Source of the DNA: Gordius sp. MW1
Lineage: Eukaryota; Nematomorpha; Gordioida; Gordea; Gordiidae
NCBI GenBank assembly: GCA_964036665.1
Contig: OZ038531.1
Location: 682,001-746,000, forward strand
Reading direction: 5' to 3'
Length of the DNA stretch: 64,000 nucleotides
The position numbers and the translations under genes were made by a program. This document shows positions 1-9,300 of this stretch, piece after piece; position 1 is the first letter of the stretch; the number at the start of each line of letters is the position of its first letter. Under the pieces are notes generated by a model that worked only from the letters and a program-made list of their open reading frames with translations, was not told the DNA's origin and made no database searches.

Positions 1-1
1 A

Positions 2-217
2 ATGTTTTTAGTAAAAGCACACCCCTTGCCAGCAGGGGTGTGCTTAGTTCTGCTAAGTTTACTAGCTTCTGTATTAGTCTTTTTTGATGCGCCTTCCTCC
101 TTGTTTACTTGGGTAGTTTGAATCACCTACACAGGAGGGGTAATAATTTTATATCTATATGTTAGCGTTTTGGCTCCATCCCCAATATGGAGCTCTGCAC
201 AGGAGTACCACTCGTAG
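2..217 (+). pseudogene. nd6: NADH dehydrogenase subunit 6, truncated C-terminally
   Basis: Read with the invertebrate mitochondrial code this frame gives 71 residues. It has two hydrophobic segments and the ND6-type stretch ITYTGGVMILYLYV, which matches the conserved third membrane helix of complex I subunit ND6. The frame then hits a TAG, which is a stop in this code too. cytb starts only 40 bases later, so the usual distal part of about 80 to 100 residues is absent. The start could lie outside the window, because the first ATG is at base 2. It is either a truncated gene of a rearranged mitochondrial genome or a nuclear relic. Confidence 0.6.
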
Positions 218-256
218 GGGTATTTTTCATACTCTCATCTACTGTGTCAATTTCTT

Positions 257-1375
257 ATGAAAATAATATATAAAACAATACGAAAAAATAATAACATTAC
301 ATCAATAATAAACGCGTTTATTATTGATCTTCCTACACCTCCTAACCTAAACTATTGATGAAATATAGGGTCTTTAACAGGTTTATTTCTGGTAATCCAA
401 ATCGTGTCAGGTCTATTCTTATCTATACACTATACACCAAGCACTACTATAGCATTTACATCTGTCTTATTAATCGTAAATAATGTATGAGAAGGGTTTA
501 CTTTTCGAAGTTTCCATGCACTAGGTGCATCTTTTATATTTATATTTATCTACTTACATATTTTCCGTAGCCTGTTTTATGGCTCGTACATTCTAAACCC
601 AAACACTTGGCTTACAGGCTGAGTAATGCTGGCTTTATCTATAGTTACAGCCTTCTTAGGTTACGTTCTCCCTTGAGGGCAAATATCATTCTGAGCAGCT
701 ACAGTCATCACTAACATGCTTTCAGCTATTCCTTATCTAGGTAAAAGTATCGTTTTGTGAATCTGAGGAGGATTTAGAGTAGGTGAACCTACTCTAAATC
801 GCTTTTTCTCCTTACATTTTATTTTACCTATCCTTTTAATAGCCCTGTCTTTGGCTCACTTAATTTTATTACACGACAAAGGTAGCAATAACCCTTTAGG
901 TCTTCCATCTAGAGCAATAAAAACATCTTTTCACGTATTATATACGTGAAAAGATGTTGCAGCTTTTATCTTACCTATCACGGGCTTAATAGTAATTGCT
1001 TTTTTATCCCCAGACTCCTTGTCAGACGTCTCTAATTTCATTGAAGCTAACCCTCTTTCTACTCCTGCGCATATCATACCCGAATGATATTTTTTATTTG
1101 CTTACGGCATTCTTCGTAGAGTACCTATTAAGCTAGGCGGTGTCATTGCTTTATTTATAAGTCTTTTTATCTTACTCATTCTAACTTTGAGAAATAAGAA
1201 AATTGCTACCGTGTATAATAAACCCCGACAGTTCATAGCAACTATTGCTTCTAGATCCTTTTTACTTCTTAGATTTATTGGCTCTCAAGTAGTAGAAGAG
1301 CCCTTTTATACCCTAGGACAAATATTTAGCTTTATTTATTTTTTATCTTTTATTTGTTTGTACATGATAGCCTAA
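257..1375 (+). CDS. cytb: Cytochrome b, complete (invertebrate mitochondrial code)
   Basis: Cytochrome b is the membrane core of respiratory complex III in the inner mitochondrial membrane. The frame is 372 codons, normal for the family, and has no stop when TGA is Trp and ATA is Met. Family landmarks are visible: an N-terminal [15 protein letters not shown] stretch, the SFHALGASF segment with a heme-ligand His, GYVLPWGQMSFW, and the quinol-site [17 protein letters not shown] ends the gene and its last base overlaps trnS2. Two perfect hairpins sit inside conserved coding sequence (771..800 and 922..958). The intact frame implies a functional mitochondrial gene or a very recent nuclear copy. 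Confidence 0.93.
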
Positions 1376-1429
1376 GATTAAAACTACAATTACCTTGAAA
1401 GTAATTTCTGGCCTTAAGGTCTTGAATCT
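1375..1429 (+). tRNA. trnS2: Mitochondrial tRNA-Ser(UGA), lacking a D-arm
   Basis: A stem ATTAC/GTAAT encloses the loop CTTGAAA, giving anticodon UGA. The acceptor ends AGATT and AATCT pair. Only about eight bases separate acceptor and anticodon stems, so there is no room for a D-arm, as is common for mitochondrial tRNA-Ser. It directly follows cytb, the ancestral arthropod position. Confidence 0.7.
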
Positions 1430-1479
1430 AATTTAACCAGTTAGTATACTTTATTACGTAGAAGTTTCAGCTCTAAAAC

Positions 1480-2663
1480 ACTCACAAGAGTACCGGTTTA
1501 TTCAATATCTAAAAAGTGTTAATAAACACCACCACTAAATTCTAAATTTAATGCACAATTATGCTATTTTAGATGCTAAACAAACGGTCCTTTCGTACTA
1601 GGTTTTCTTTTATAAAGATAGGAACCGATCTGGCTCTCGCCGATCTGAACTCAAGTCATGGATTATTTTAATTAGTCGAACAGACTATCTTAGTGAAATG
1701 CTACCTCCACCAGACATAATAACTCAACATCGAGGTCGCAAACAACATAAATCATAAGGTCTGTTTTATGCTATAACGCTGTTAGCCCCAGGGTAACTTT
1801 TACTTTCTATCAAACAAATTGGATCATACTAAAATCTACAAGATTTGTACTTATAAGTAGTTTCACGTTTAGCCTAAGTTGCCCCAACTAACTAATATAA
1901 TATTAGAAGCTCCTGGGGTCTTCCCTTCTTTTACTTACTTCAAGTGTTTTCACTTGAAACATAATTTCAATTTTTTCTTTAAGGTACAAATAGATAAAAG
2001 AATTACCATTCATCCTAGCAATCAATTAAATTGCAAATGAGTATGCTACCTTCGCACGGTCAAATTACCGCGGCCATTTACATTCTATCATTGGGCAGGT
2101 TTCACTAAAAATAAAATTCTTTTAGCTAAGTTTTTGTTAAACATTCTTTTAAGTTTCGAGTTTACTATAAGAACCATTCTACATAAAGAAATTTTTTACA
2201 AAAAAATAAATTTTTACTTATTATGCCATACTTGTAGATATAAGAATTTTCATCTCAGTACTAAATTTAAAATGCTTCTAATACTATAAATCAACAGATG
2301 TTTAATTTATAACAAACTAACTCAAAGGAACTAACATCCCTATTATAACACAAATTGCTTTGTGGATAGCAATTTTTCGTGTAAAGCTCACCCTTACACG
2401 TTTAAAGCAAATAACATTTGCTTTTAACTAAAAGTCAAAATAATAGCACAGCCAGCTATAGACGAACGAAAAGCATTTAACTTCTAAACTGTAATTTAAA
2501 ATAAATTTGAAACTTTATTTTTCTAACTAGTTTAGCTCTCGTCAATTCGGGTATATTTATCATAACGTGTAATTTAACATATCGTGTTGCAACAGGAATC
2601 CCTACTTACTAATAATAGTATTTACTCTTCACAGTAACAGTACAAATCATTAACCGTTTAATA
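1480..2663 (-). rRNA. rrnL: Mitochondrial large subunit rRNA (16S)
   Basis: Minus-strand 16S rRNA is recognised from conserved blocks seen here as reverse complements: CGGTCCTTTCGTACTAG near 1585, the CGATCTGAACTCAAGTCA block near 1643, and CTACCTTCGCACGGTCAAA near 2046, all typical of the peptidyl-transferase half. Ends are approximate. The 5' end is set by the adjoining trnV, and the 3' end by the distance beyond the last conserved block. Confidence 0.88.
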
Positions 2664-2722
2664 CTTTACACGTCAACCTTTTCAGTGTAAGTGAATTGCT
2701 CTAAATTAAGCTAAGTGTAAAG
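2664..2722 (-). tRNA. trnV: Mitochondrial tRNA-Val(UAC)
   Basis: On the minus strand the ends CTTTACAC and GTGTAAAG pair perfectly as an acceptor stem. A TTCA/TGAA stem carries the loop CTTACAC, giving anticodon UAC. The T-arm is reduced. Position between the 12S and 16S genes is the canonical one for trnV. At about 59 nt it is short. Confidence 0.7.
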
Positions 2723-3475
2723 ACTCTCCTTCAAGAAAATCTACTTTGTTACGACTTGTCCCTTTTGGGAATGACGGGCGATATGTGCATAGTACAGAGC
2801 TTTATCAGTAAAATATACTTCTTTTACTTACTTTTAAATCCTTCTTCAAAATAATTCATTTTATTTTGAATAAATTAACTATAGCGCCCCACTTTATCCT
2901 GGGCATCCTACACTTTGACTTGATTTACATGAAATAAATTCATGCTCCCTTTAAAATCTTCTTAAGAGGGAAACACAGCAGTACATAAAGATCAACCAAG
3001 GCAAGGTACATCGCGTATTATCGTTTAATAAGCTAAACTCTTTAATTAGTTTGTACTACCGCCAAATTTTTTAAGTTTCAAAATTCATAATACTTCGGTA
3101 CTGCTTTCTCTTAAATAACAGGGTATCTAATCCTGGTTTTAATTTAAAATTCCTATATTAAATTTACCCCACAGCCAAAAAATGCTCAAAGTTTCACTTT
3201 TAATCATTTTTTGGAGTAATCTTTTTTCTACCAAATAAATATAATACCGTTTGTATAACCGCTAATGCTGGCACAAACCTATTAGGCTCTTCTTATCTAA
3301 ACTTTTCAAAGTTGTTTAATTTTAGCTACTTTACCAATAGATATTCCTGTTTAAGTAATTATAGCAAAAATAAAAAGTATTAACAAACCAAAACTAAATT
3401 TCAACCACACCCTTAAAACAGATAAAACAAAGTTTGCAACTTTGTCAAAACATGTAGCTCACAGTTCAGGCTTCC
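2723..3475 (-). rRNA. rrnS: Mitochondrial small subunit rRNA (12S)
   Basis: Minus-strand 12S rRNA. The 3'-end block appears as CTACTTTGTTACGACTT near 2740, and the 'GGATTAGATACCC' region as GGGTATCTAATCCTGG near 3121. Both are universal small-subunit landmarks. The 5' end is estimated from typical animal mitochondrial length and the nearby nd1 stop. Confidence 0.87.
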
Positions 3476-3620
3476 TATAGGCCGCACAAATTTTCCATCA
3501 AAAAATTTCCATCAGAACTTTTAAAGTATATATAGATAACCAATGTATCTTATCCCGAAAAGTATTACAAATGGTAAAAGGGATCTTCAAATAAACATCA
3601 AAAGAAGATCGTACCGTACG

Positions 3621-3716
3621 CGCGGGTATCTTCTTCGAAAGAGTAAAAACAACATTCTCACAACACGGGTGTTGTGAGAATGTTGTTTTTACTCTTTCGA
3701 AGAAGATACCCGCGCT
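3621..3716. repeat. Perfect 47-bp inverted repeat with 2-bp loop in nd1
   Basis: Arms 3621..3667 and 3670..3716 are exact reverse complements around a GG dinucleotide. The right arm in the minus direction is nd1-derived. A shorter related stretch (AAAAACAACATTCTCACAAC) occurs again near 3951. Foldback template switching would produce this shape. Confidence 0.95.
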
Positions 3717-4145
3717 GAGTCACAACACTACTATCAACACAGAAAACATTATAATAGCTAAATATTCTGCCATAAAGATTACAGCAAAATAACCAGAATA
3801 GTACTCTGTGTTAAAACCAGATACTAGCTCTGATTCCCCCTCTATCAGATCATACGGGGTACGGTTGGTTTCCGCTAATCTACAAATCAAAAAACTAATA
3901 AGTATAACTCTAGTCACAACAACCATAGGATAAATGCTCTCTTCGAAATCTAAAAACAACATTCTCACAACACCTATAGCTATAAGTAAAATAATAAAAG
4001 AGAGAGCTAGCTCATATGATACAGCCTGAGCTACTGCTCGTATAGCTCCTAACATTGAATACTTTCTATTAGAAGTTCAACCAGACAAAATCAAAACATA
4101 CACCCCCAGCCCTATCAAGCCAAGCAAGGCTACTAATATAATCTC

Positions 4146-4381
4146 CGCTTCTTGAGCGAAAGATGCTTGGCTCAGTACAAATTCGAAAAGGACCAAATAA
4201 AGTACTAGTGATAGGGCTGGGGCAACCATTCATGGATGCCATCAAGCTGTTCTACACTTAAATGCCCCTTTGGAGAACAGCTTGATGGCATCCATGAATG
4301 GTTGCCCCAGCCCTATCACTAGTACTTTATTTGGTCCTTTTCGAATTTGTACTGAGCCAAGCATCTTTCGCTCAAGAAGCG
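4146..4381. repeat. Perfect 108-bp inverted repeat with 20-bp spacer in nd1
   Basis: Arms 4146..4253 and 4274..4381 are reverse complements by eye over their whole length, with spacer 4254..4273. Both arms carry the nd1 segment from LLERKM to IKLF, in opposite orientations. Part of the right arm is inverted once more at 4405..4444, giving three alternating copies of the same 40 bases. Confidence 0.95.
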
Positions 4382-4444
4382 TAAAAAACGACATTCCTAC
4401 TAATAAAGATGCTTGGCTCAGTACAAATTCGAAAAGGACCAAAT
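4329..4444. repeat. 40-bp inverted repeat sharing an arm with the 108-bp repeat
   Basis: 4329..4368 and 4405..4444 are reverse complements separated by 36 bases. The first arm is also the distal part of the larger inverted repeat, so the segment appears in minus, plus, minus order along the DNA. Confidence 0.93.
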
Positions 4445-4467
4445 CTGAAGGTGTAACCACACATATT

Positions 4468-4510
4468 AGAATCTTAACTTCTAAGCATAAAATCTGCCAC
4501 TACAGATTCT
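4468..4510 (-). tRNA. trnL1: tRNA-Leu(UAG)-like remnant, very short
   Basis: On the minus strand AGAATCT and AGATTCT pair as an acceptor. TGGCAGA resembles a Leu D-arm, and CTTAGAA is a loop with anticodon UAG. Only 43 nt separate the ends, so the T-arm is missing. It precedes nd1 on the same strand, its usual neighbour. It may be a minimal mitochondrial tRNA or a relic. Confidence 0.4.
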
Positions 4511-4546
4511 TTATAGACGGTTTCGTCTTTTAACATTTTTATTGTC

Positions 4547-4599
4547 GTGAAGAGGTTTACAGCCAGCAATAAATTATTGCTGGCTGTAAACCTCTTCAC
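4547..4599. repeat. 26-bp perfect palindrome with 1-base loop
   Basis: 4547..4572 and 4574..4599 are reverse complements around a single A. It lies at the right edge of the mitochondrial block, next to a short direct repeat (ACCTTACTAAT twice at about 4599..4621). Confidence 0.93.
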
Positions 4600-4639
4600 C
4601 TTACTAATACCTTACTAATACCTTATGCTTCGCAGCTTA

Positions 4640-5110
4640 ACTTCTGCCTTAGAAAAGAAAAAAATTGCTATAATGCTTGGGGATAGACAATATTTTTGGT
4701 CATGTTATTTTCTGTGTAGATATAGAGATTTAGTGGATTGCCGACGCGCGATGCAACATATAATTATTGTCATGTGAGAAACAATCTGTTTCTAAATCGA
4801 TCCACAAATTGCAAATGACTGGCCTTGAGCTTTGTTAATGGTTATAGCAAATGCGAGTTTGAAAGGAAATTGCAATCTTTTAAATTCAAAGGGCATATCT
4901 GTTGGAATTAAAGGGATCCGTAGTATGAAGACATCTTCTCCCGTGAAAGGTCCAGTCAAGTATAAATACTCTGCTATGGCGGTAGAGACGACCATAAAAC
5001 AGGATTTAGGCTGTCGCAGGTCAATAAAAAGTATATATAAACCATCAAGGATGCTAGGGCAATAATCTGACCAAATTTGGTGGCAATCGGTCGAGAACTT
5101 TAGGAGTTAG
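4640..5110 (-). pseudogene. Helitron helicase (PIF1-like) C-terminal fragment
   Basis: On the minus strand 4792..4995 encodes the end of a Helitron Rep/helicase. It has a GEDVFILRIPLIPTD stretch, then PFEFKRLQFPFKLAFA, and the helicase motif VI region TINKAQGQS. Two frame changes further on, the reading continues with a SHGQLYVA-like and then SRVGNP-like segment typical of the family C-terminus. Helitrons are rolling-circle transposons whose helicase unwinds DNA. This copy is 5'-truncated and frameshifted, so inactive. It abuts the mitochondrial block. Confidence 0.78.
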
Positions 5111-5590
5111 GCCGAAGAAAACGGAGTTACATTTTTATATAAAAAGATATGTGAATTTTTGGTAGTTATAAATAGTTACCAAACTTCATAAAAATAGCAA
5201 AAACACGAAACGTGGGAACGTTTCTAAAAGCGCGCGTTATATTTATTTAAGAAATGGTGATGTTTTACGGTATCGAGAATATTTATTTGTTACAGCTTTA
5301 TATATTGTTAAAAAAACGGGCGTAGTTGAGTAAAAAATTGAAACAAAAAAGATAAAGCTATCGAAGAAAAGAGTTTAAGACAATAAGTAGCACCATAACG
5401 ATCAATAAGTATAAAAAACGTAGTATAAATATTCCGCTAGATGGCAGTATAGACTACTAAAAAACAGGGTTCCCGCTGTCGCAGGTTGATAAAAAGTATC
5501 TATAAACCATCTACAATGCTAAGGCAATAATCTGGCCAAATTTGGTGGCAATCGGTTGAGAACTCTAAAAGTTATTAGCGTTCAAAAAAA
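5025..5590. repeat. Two diverged copies of a Helitron-type subterminal sequence
   Basis: About 90 bp beginning AAAAAGTATATATAAACC at 5027 recur at 5490. Both include CCAAATTTGGTGGCAATCGG, wording typical of Helitron flanks in arthropods. The bases between the copies contain no gene that I can see. Confidence 0.55.
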
Positions 5591-5689
5591 AGGGACTTAG
5601 ATTTTTATATATATAGATTATTAGTTCAGAATTGTATTAAAAAACAAAATGTTATGTGAAAATTATTTCTTAATTAAGATAAAATAAAA

Positions 5690-5815
5690 AAAAATAGTTT
5701 AAGGGGCCCAAGATTTTTCCCTTAAGGGGGGGGGGAGGCATGGGTCCCGGTTTTTCCTCTTGGGGGGGGGCGCCGGGCCCCTACGGCCCCCTTCTAGCTA
5801 CGCCACTGGTTATTA
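5690..5815. mobile_element. MITE-like element with CTAGCTACGCCACTGG end
   Basis: A G/C-run-rich stretch ends in TAGCTACGCCACTGG at about 5796..5810. Related elements are at 20905..20985 and 47800..47890, and fragments occur elsewhere. The 47.8-kb copy sits at the homologous place in unit C, so this one predates the duplication. Confidence 0.5.
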
Positions 5816-6336
5816 AGTAGATTATAACTTGGAGTTTAAAGCACGATAGGTTCTTTTCACATTTGGAGACTTAAAGCAGTGTTAAATTTCTTATTTAATT
5901 TATGAGACTTAATTATTAGTTTGAACTGTCGCTGTTTTAATTTTCAATATAATTTTTATTATAATTTATAATTATTCATAATTGATTTGTATAATTAGTG
6001 CCCGCGAAGCTATAAAAGTTACATTCACCAAAAAATGTTCAATTGACCTGAATTATTAAAAAAAAAAATTTTAAAGGGCATAAGATATGTATGAAATGTA
6101 GGATGCAGCAAAATGGATCTAAGCTATTTTGTTTCCACTTTAAACTTTTTTCTATTTTATTATCAACTTTTCGACACTTTCTTATCATTTGAATGCTCGA
6201 AAATGTTTATTTATAAGAATAATGAATAACTAAACATATATCAGTATATGCATAATTAATTGTATTATTATTAAAGTTAAAATATTAAGTAACAAAGTAA
6301 CTCAATAAAAAGTAATGGATGTTTTCTTAAGGGTTA

Positions 6337-9300
6337 TTAGGCCGAGCATGAATATTTGAATATAATATCGTGCTTTGTTCCATTGATATGACCTGATCTA
6401 TCAAGGCTTATTATATATCCCTGAATTTGAGTCTCAATCCCTGTGCCATTATATAAAAGAATGTGGTGTTGGCCTTGTTTGATCAATCTCTAGGAAAAGG
6501 ATTATTACTTATAGACACATTATTTCAAGTTAAAATAAATACGATAACAATATTTAATAACCATTTTTATGAAAAGTTGTTGATAAACATTTATTATAAA
6601 AACTTGAGGCAGCAACACATTACCTATTTACTATTAAACATATATTAAGTTAATTTTACAGTATGAAGAAACTTCGCGAATAATCTATAATTTCCGGGTG
6701 TGCCTTCAAATCTGACGCATACTACGAAGGTAGAAGGTTTATAATGTGCCATAAACTAATAAAAAGAATTATAGTTATGTAATACCAATCCTTTGAATAA
6801 TATCGAATTTGTGTTAAATAATGGTAATGTTGGATTGATAAAATGGCCGTAGCAGAACACTCTCTACAAAACCAACATACCATCGACTGGGACAACCCGA
6901 CTGTCCTCTACCGATCTCAGTATAACAAAGAATAAAATTCATCGAAAGCGTTCTACCGCCTCAAACCCCAAATCAATGACCAACCAAGACAATTCAGAAA
7001 TTACAAATACACCCACACCTACCTCTATAATTACCTGTTACCATTATACACACCCTATTGCTTTTTTTCTTTCCCCTATTGTTTCACCACCTTTTTTACT
7101 AATTATGCCTTATTTTGTAATAACCATTGTTAATACTATTCTTATAATTGCTATTGCTTCATTTTTATAATCCCCTTTTGTATTTTTACCTTCTCCTTTA
7201 TCTTAAAGTTGTTTACCCCACTATTTCAATAAGTGTAACTCTCTTGTTCCAACCAGTGCTCGCTATTATTCACACCAGAGACCAGATTGCCCGACCCGGC
7301 CCGCTGCCCGACCCGACCCGGCCCTCTGAAATTTTACCTTTCGGGCGGGCCCGGGCGGGCACGTTTTACTTTTCGGGCGGGCCCGGGCGGGCACCCGTTG
7401 ATAAGATTCGGGCAATTTAGGCATAATTAAATTATTGTAGGGCTAGGGTAGGGTGTGACTTTTTATATAAAATGGATTATTTTTGAAAATTTCTAGCTAG
7501 ATTGAATTGCCTTACACATCTTCACCTTTAACACTTCAGAGGTCGGGTGGGGTTATAATGACCCCAAGCCGTTTAAAAATGCTGTGCAAAATAAATTCGT
7601 TTTCTATAATTATAGGCATAAAATAAAAACCACTTAATCAAATAGACAAATAACAAATTTTGACAAGTTTATATTATAATTATCTAAGTTATAGCTATTA
7701 GTTTGGGGTAATTAATTCCCCAAATACCATCCGTGTTAACATTCGACCCAACCTCTGAAGTGTTAACCAAACCACACTTATAGTAGTAATATGAAAGATG
7801 CATATTTTTTGTCCCTCCTGGTCCCGTGGGCTCAACACAACATAATTTGATTGATTCGAAATGCTATTTAAAATTCTATTTTTTTAGTGTGCTTTTTTAA
7901 GGGCCGGGCATTCTTCTGATTCTGATCTCTGTCTGTACCCTTTATTTAACCCTTGTTGAGAGTATCGCATTTTTAATGAATTTGTTGAATATTTCCTTTA
8001 CTATTACTTTTACGTCCTGTCCTTTTTTTATTGCTAACTAACGAACCCATGTGCTGTGCGTGCAGGTGCGTGCACGTGCAGTTTAGACAAACATCCAACT
8101 CTCTTAAAAACGTTTTCATATTCATTTTCATTCTACTAAATTTAATCGCTTCGCTATTATTACTTTACAGTATTTCAATTTCAAGTAAGTCTCATGGTAT
8201 TTCAATTCAAAGTGTTCATTTGTGTGATATCCTGCATTTTTTATTTTTTAACATGTTTAGTATTAAAAAGTGTAATACTTTAAATTTTTATTTGTCTGAA
8301 GATCTTATATAAAGATAAAGCATTTTATAAAATAGAGTTAGAGTAGTCCTTGATAATTTCCATTTTTCTTCTCTCATACCATACCTAAGGCATAATTTTC
8401 AGAGTGAGTTGGAAGGAAGGAGGATTTGTTATTCTTATATAAAAAATAAATAGAAGTTTTTTAATTGCTATGCAATTTATGGGCTCGTTTTTGGTTGTCC
8501 GTCCGTCGTCCGTCCACCAAGTTATTGGCGCCAGCCTTTTTTAAATTAAATTAATATATTGTTCTTGTTAATACCATTGATAATATGACTTTTTGACCGT
8601 CCGCAGGCTACTGACCATTGAAAAAAATTACCATTGGCCAAATAAATCGAAATTTTTTGTTCGTTTTTGAATAGGTTAACATTGATAATTACCCTATGCC
8701 CTCCACTATAAGGGCCTATGCCTCTACTGATATAGGTCCCTGTTAATTAACCCGCCAGGTACCACTAATTTTTGGCCGGTCAAATTTTGTTAAAAAATAA
8801 TTATTTAGCATCCCTAAGGTCTAGTTAAGAAAAGTCAATTGAAATTTTTTTGAAAAAAAATGCACTCGAGGAGCTAGGGGGGTGTCACCTAAAAGTGACA
8901 ATGGGAACACCAAAAATGCAACATTTTATTTTTTATTCAAATCAATTACAATAAAATTAATTATGAGTTATGATAATTCGCCCAGCATTTTAAATGCAAT
9001 CCGGCATTGCAATAAGAACATTTAAGGCGAGTGGCCTTCTTACAAACTTTACAGCGCCTCTGTAAACAGGCTTCTTTTTGATGTTTTGAAATATTCGGTT
9101 TATATCTTGTTAACGTAGCGTAAACACTTCTTTTCGGTTGACTACCATATTTTTTGAAATATGACACCACTATTGACCTTCTAAAAGTGCATAAAGAAAT
9201 ATATTCATTGTTCAAATTGTATATTTGCCATGCATTTTGACATGCCGCATCTATGCCAAATGCAATCAAAGGAAAATACCATTTTTTCCCCCTATAAGAA

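Larger units (their letters stand above)
3521..4461 (-). pseudogene. nd1: NADH dehydrogenase subunit 1, disrupted by inverted duplications
   Basis: ND1 is the membrane subunit of complex I that borders the quinone site. Minus-strand pieces match the family: [19 protein letters not shown] near the N-terminus, GWTSNSKYSMLGAIRAVAQ then SYELALSF in the middle, RLAETNRTPYDLIEGESELV (a hallmark block), and SSYPRVRYDLLLMF near the C-terminus, ending at TAA 3521..3523. The pieces do not join. About 100 bases after IKLFSK are an inverted copy of the preceding coding sequence (arms 4146..4253 and 4274..4381). The segment before SSYPRVRYD is likewise replaced by a 47-bp inverted copy (3621..3716). The apparent N-terminal residues also come from an inverted copy (4405..4444). 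As it stands it cannot encode a normal ND1. Confidence 0.85.
1..4620. other. Mitochondrial-type DNA block (possible NUMT or assembly chimera)
   Basis: The block reads nd6 (partial), cytb, trnS2 on the plus strand, then rrnL, trnV, rrnS, nd1 and a trnL1-like sequence on the minus strand. The protein genes only make sense with invertebrate mitochondrial code. Compared with the ancestral arthropod order, the nd1-trnL1 pair lies on the far side of rrnS. The sequence is rich in perfect inverted repeats, and the nd1 part is rearranged by them. From about 4640 it passes directly into nuclear Helitron sequence. An intact cytb frame argues for either a recent nuclear insertion or a chimeric contig end; sequence alone cannot decide. 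Confidence 0.85.

Noticed and set aside
1495-1540. 44-nt segment with pairing ends AACACT/AGTGTT near the 16S 3' end, considered as a tRNA
   Set aside because: No convincing anticodon stem in either orientation.
4270-4533. Plus-strand 87-codon frame across nd1
   Set aside because: It is the antisense of nd1 made open by the inverted duplications; no protein of this kind is known.
7148-7420. Frame ending in Pro/Gly/Arg-rich sequence
   Set aside because: It comes from the GC-rich hAT terminal repeats, not from a gene.
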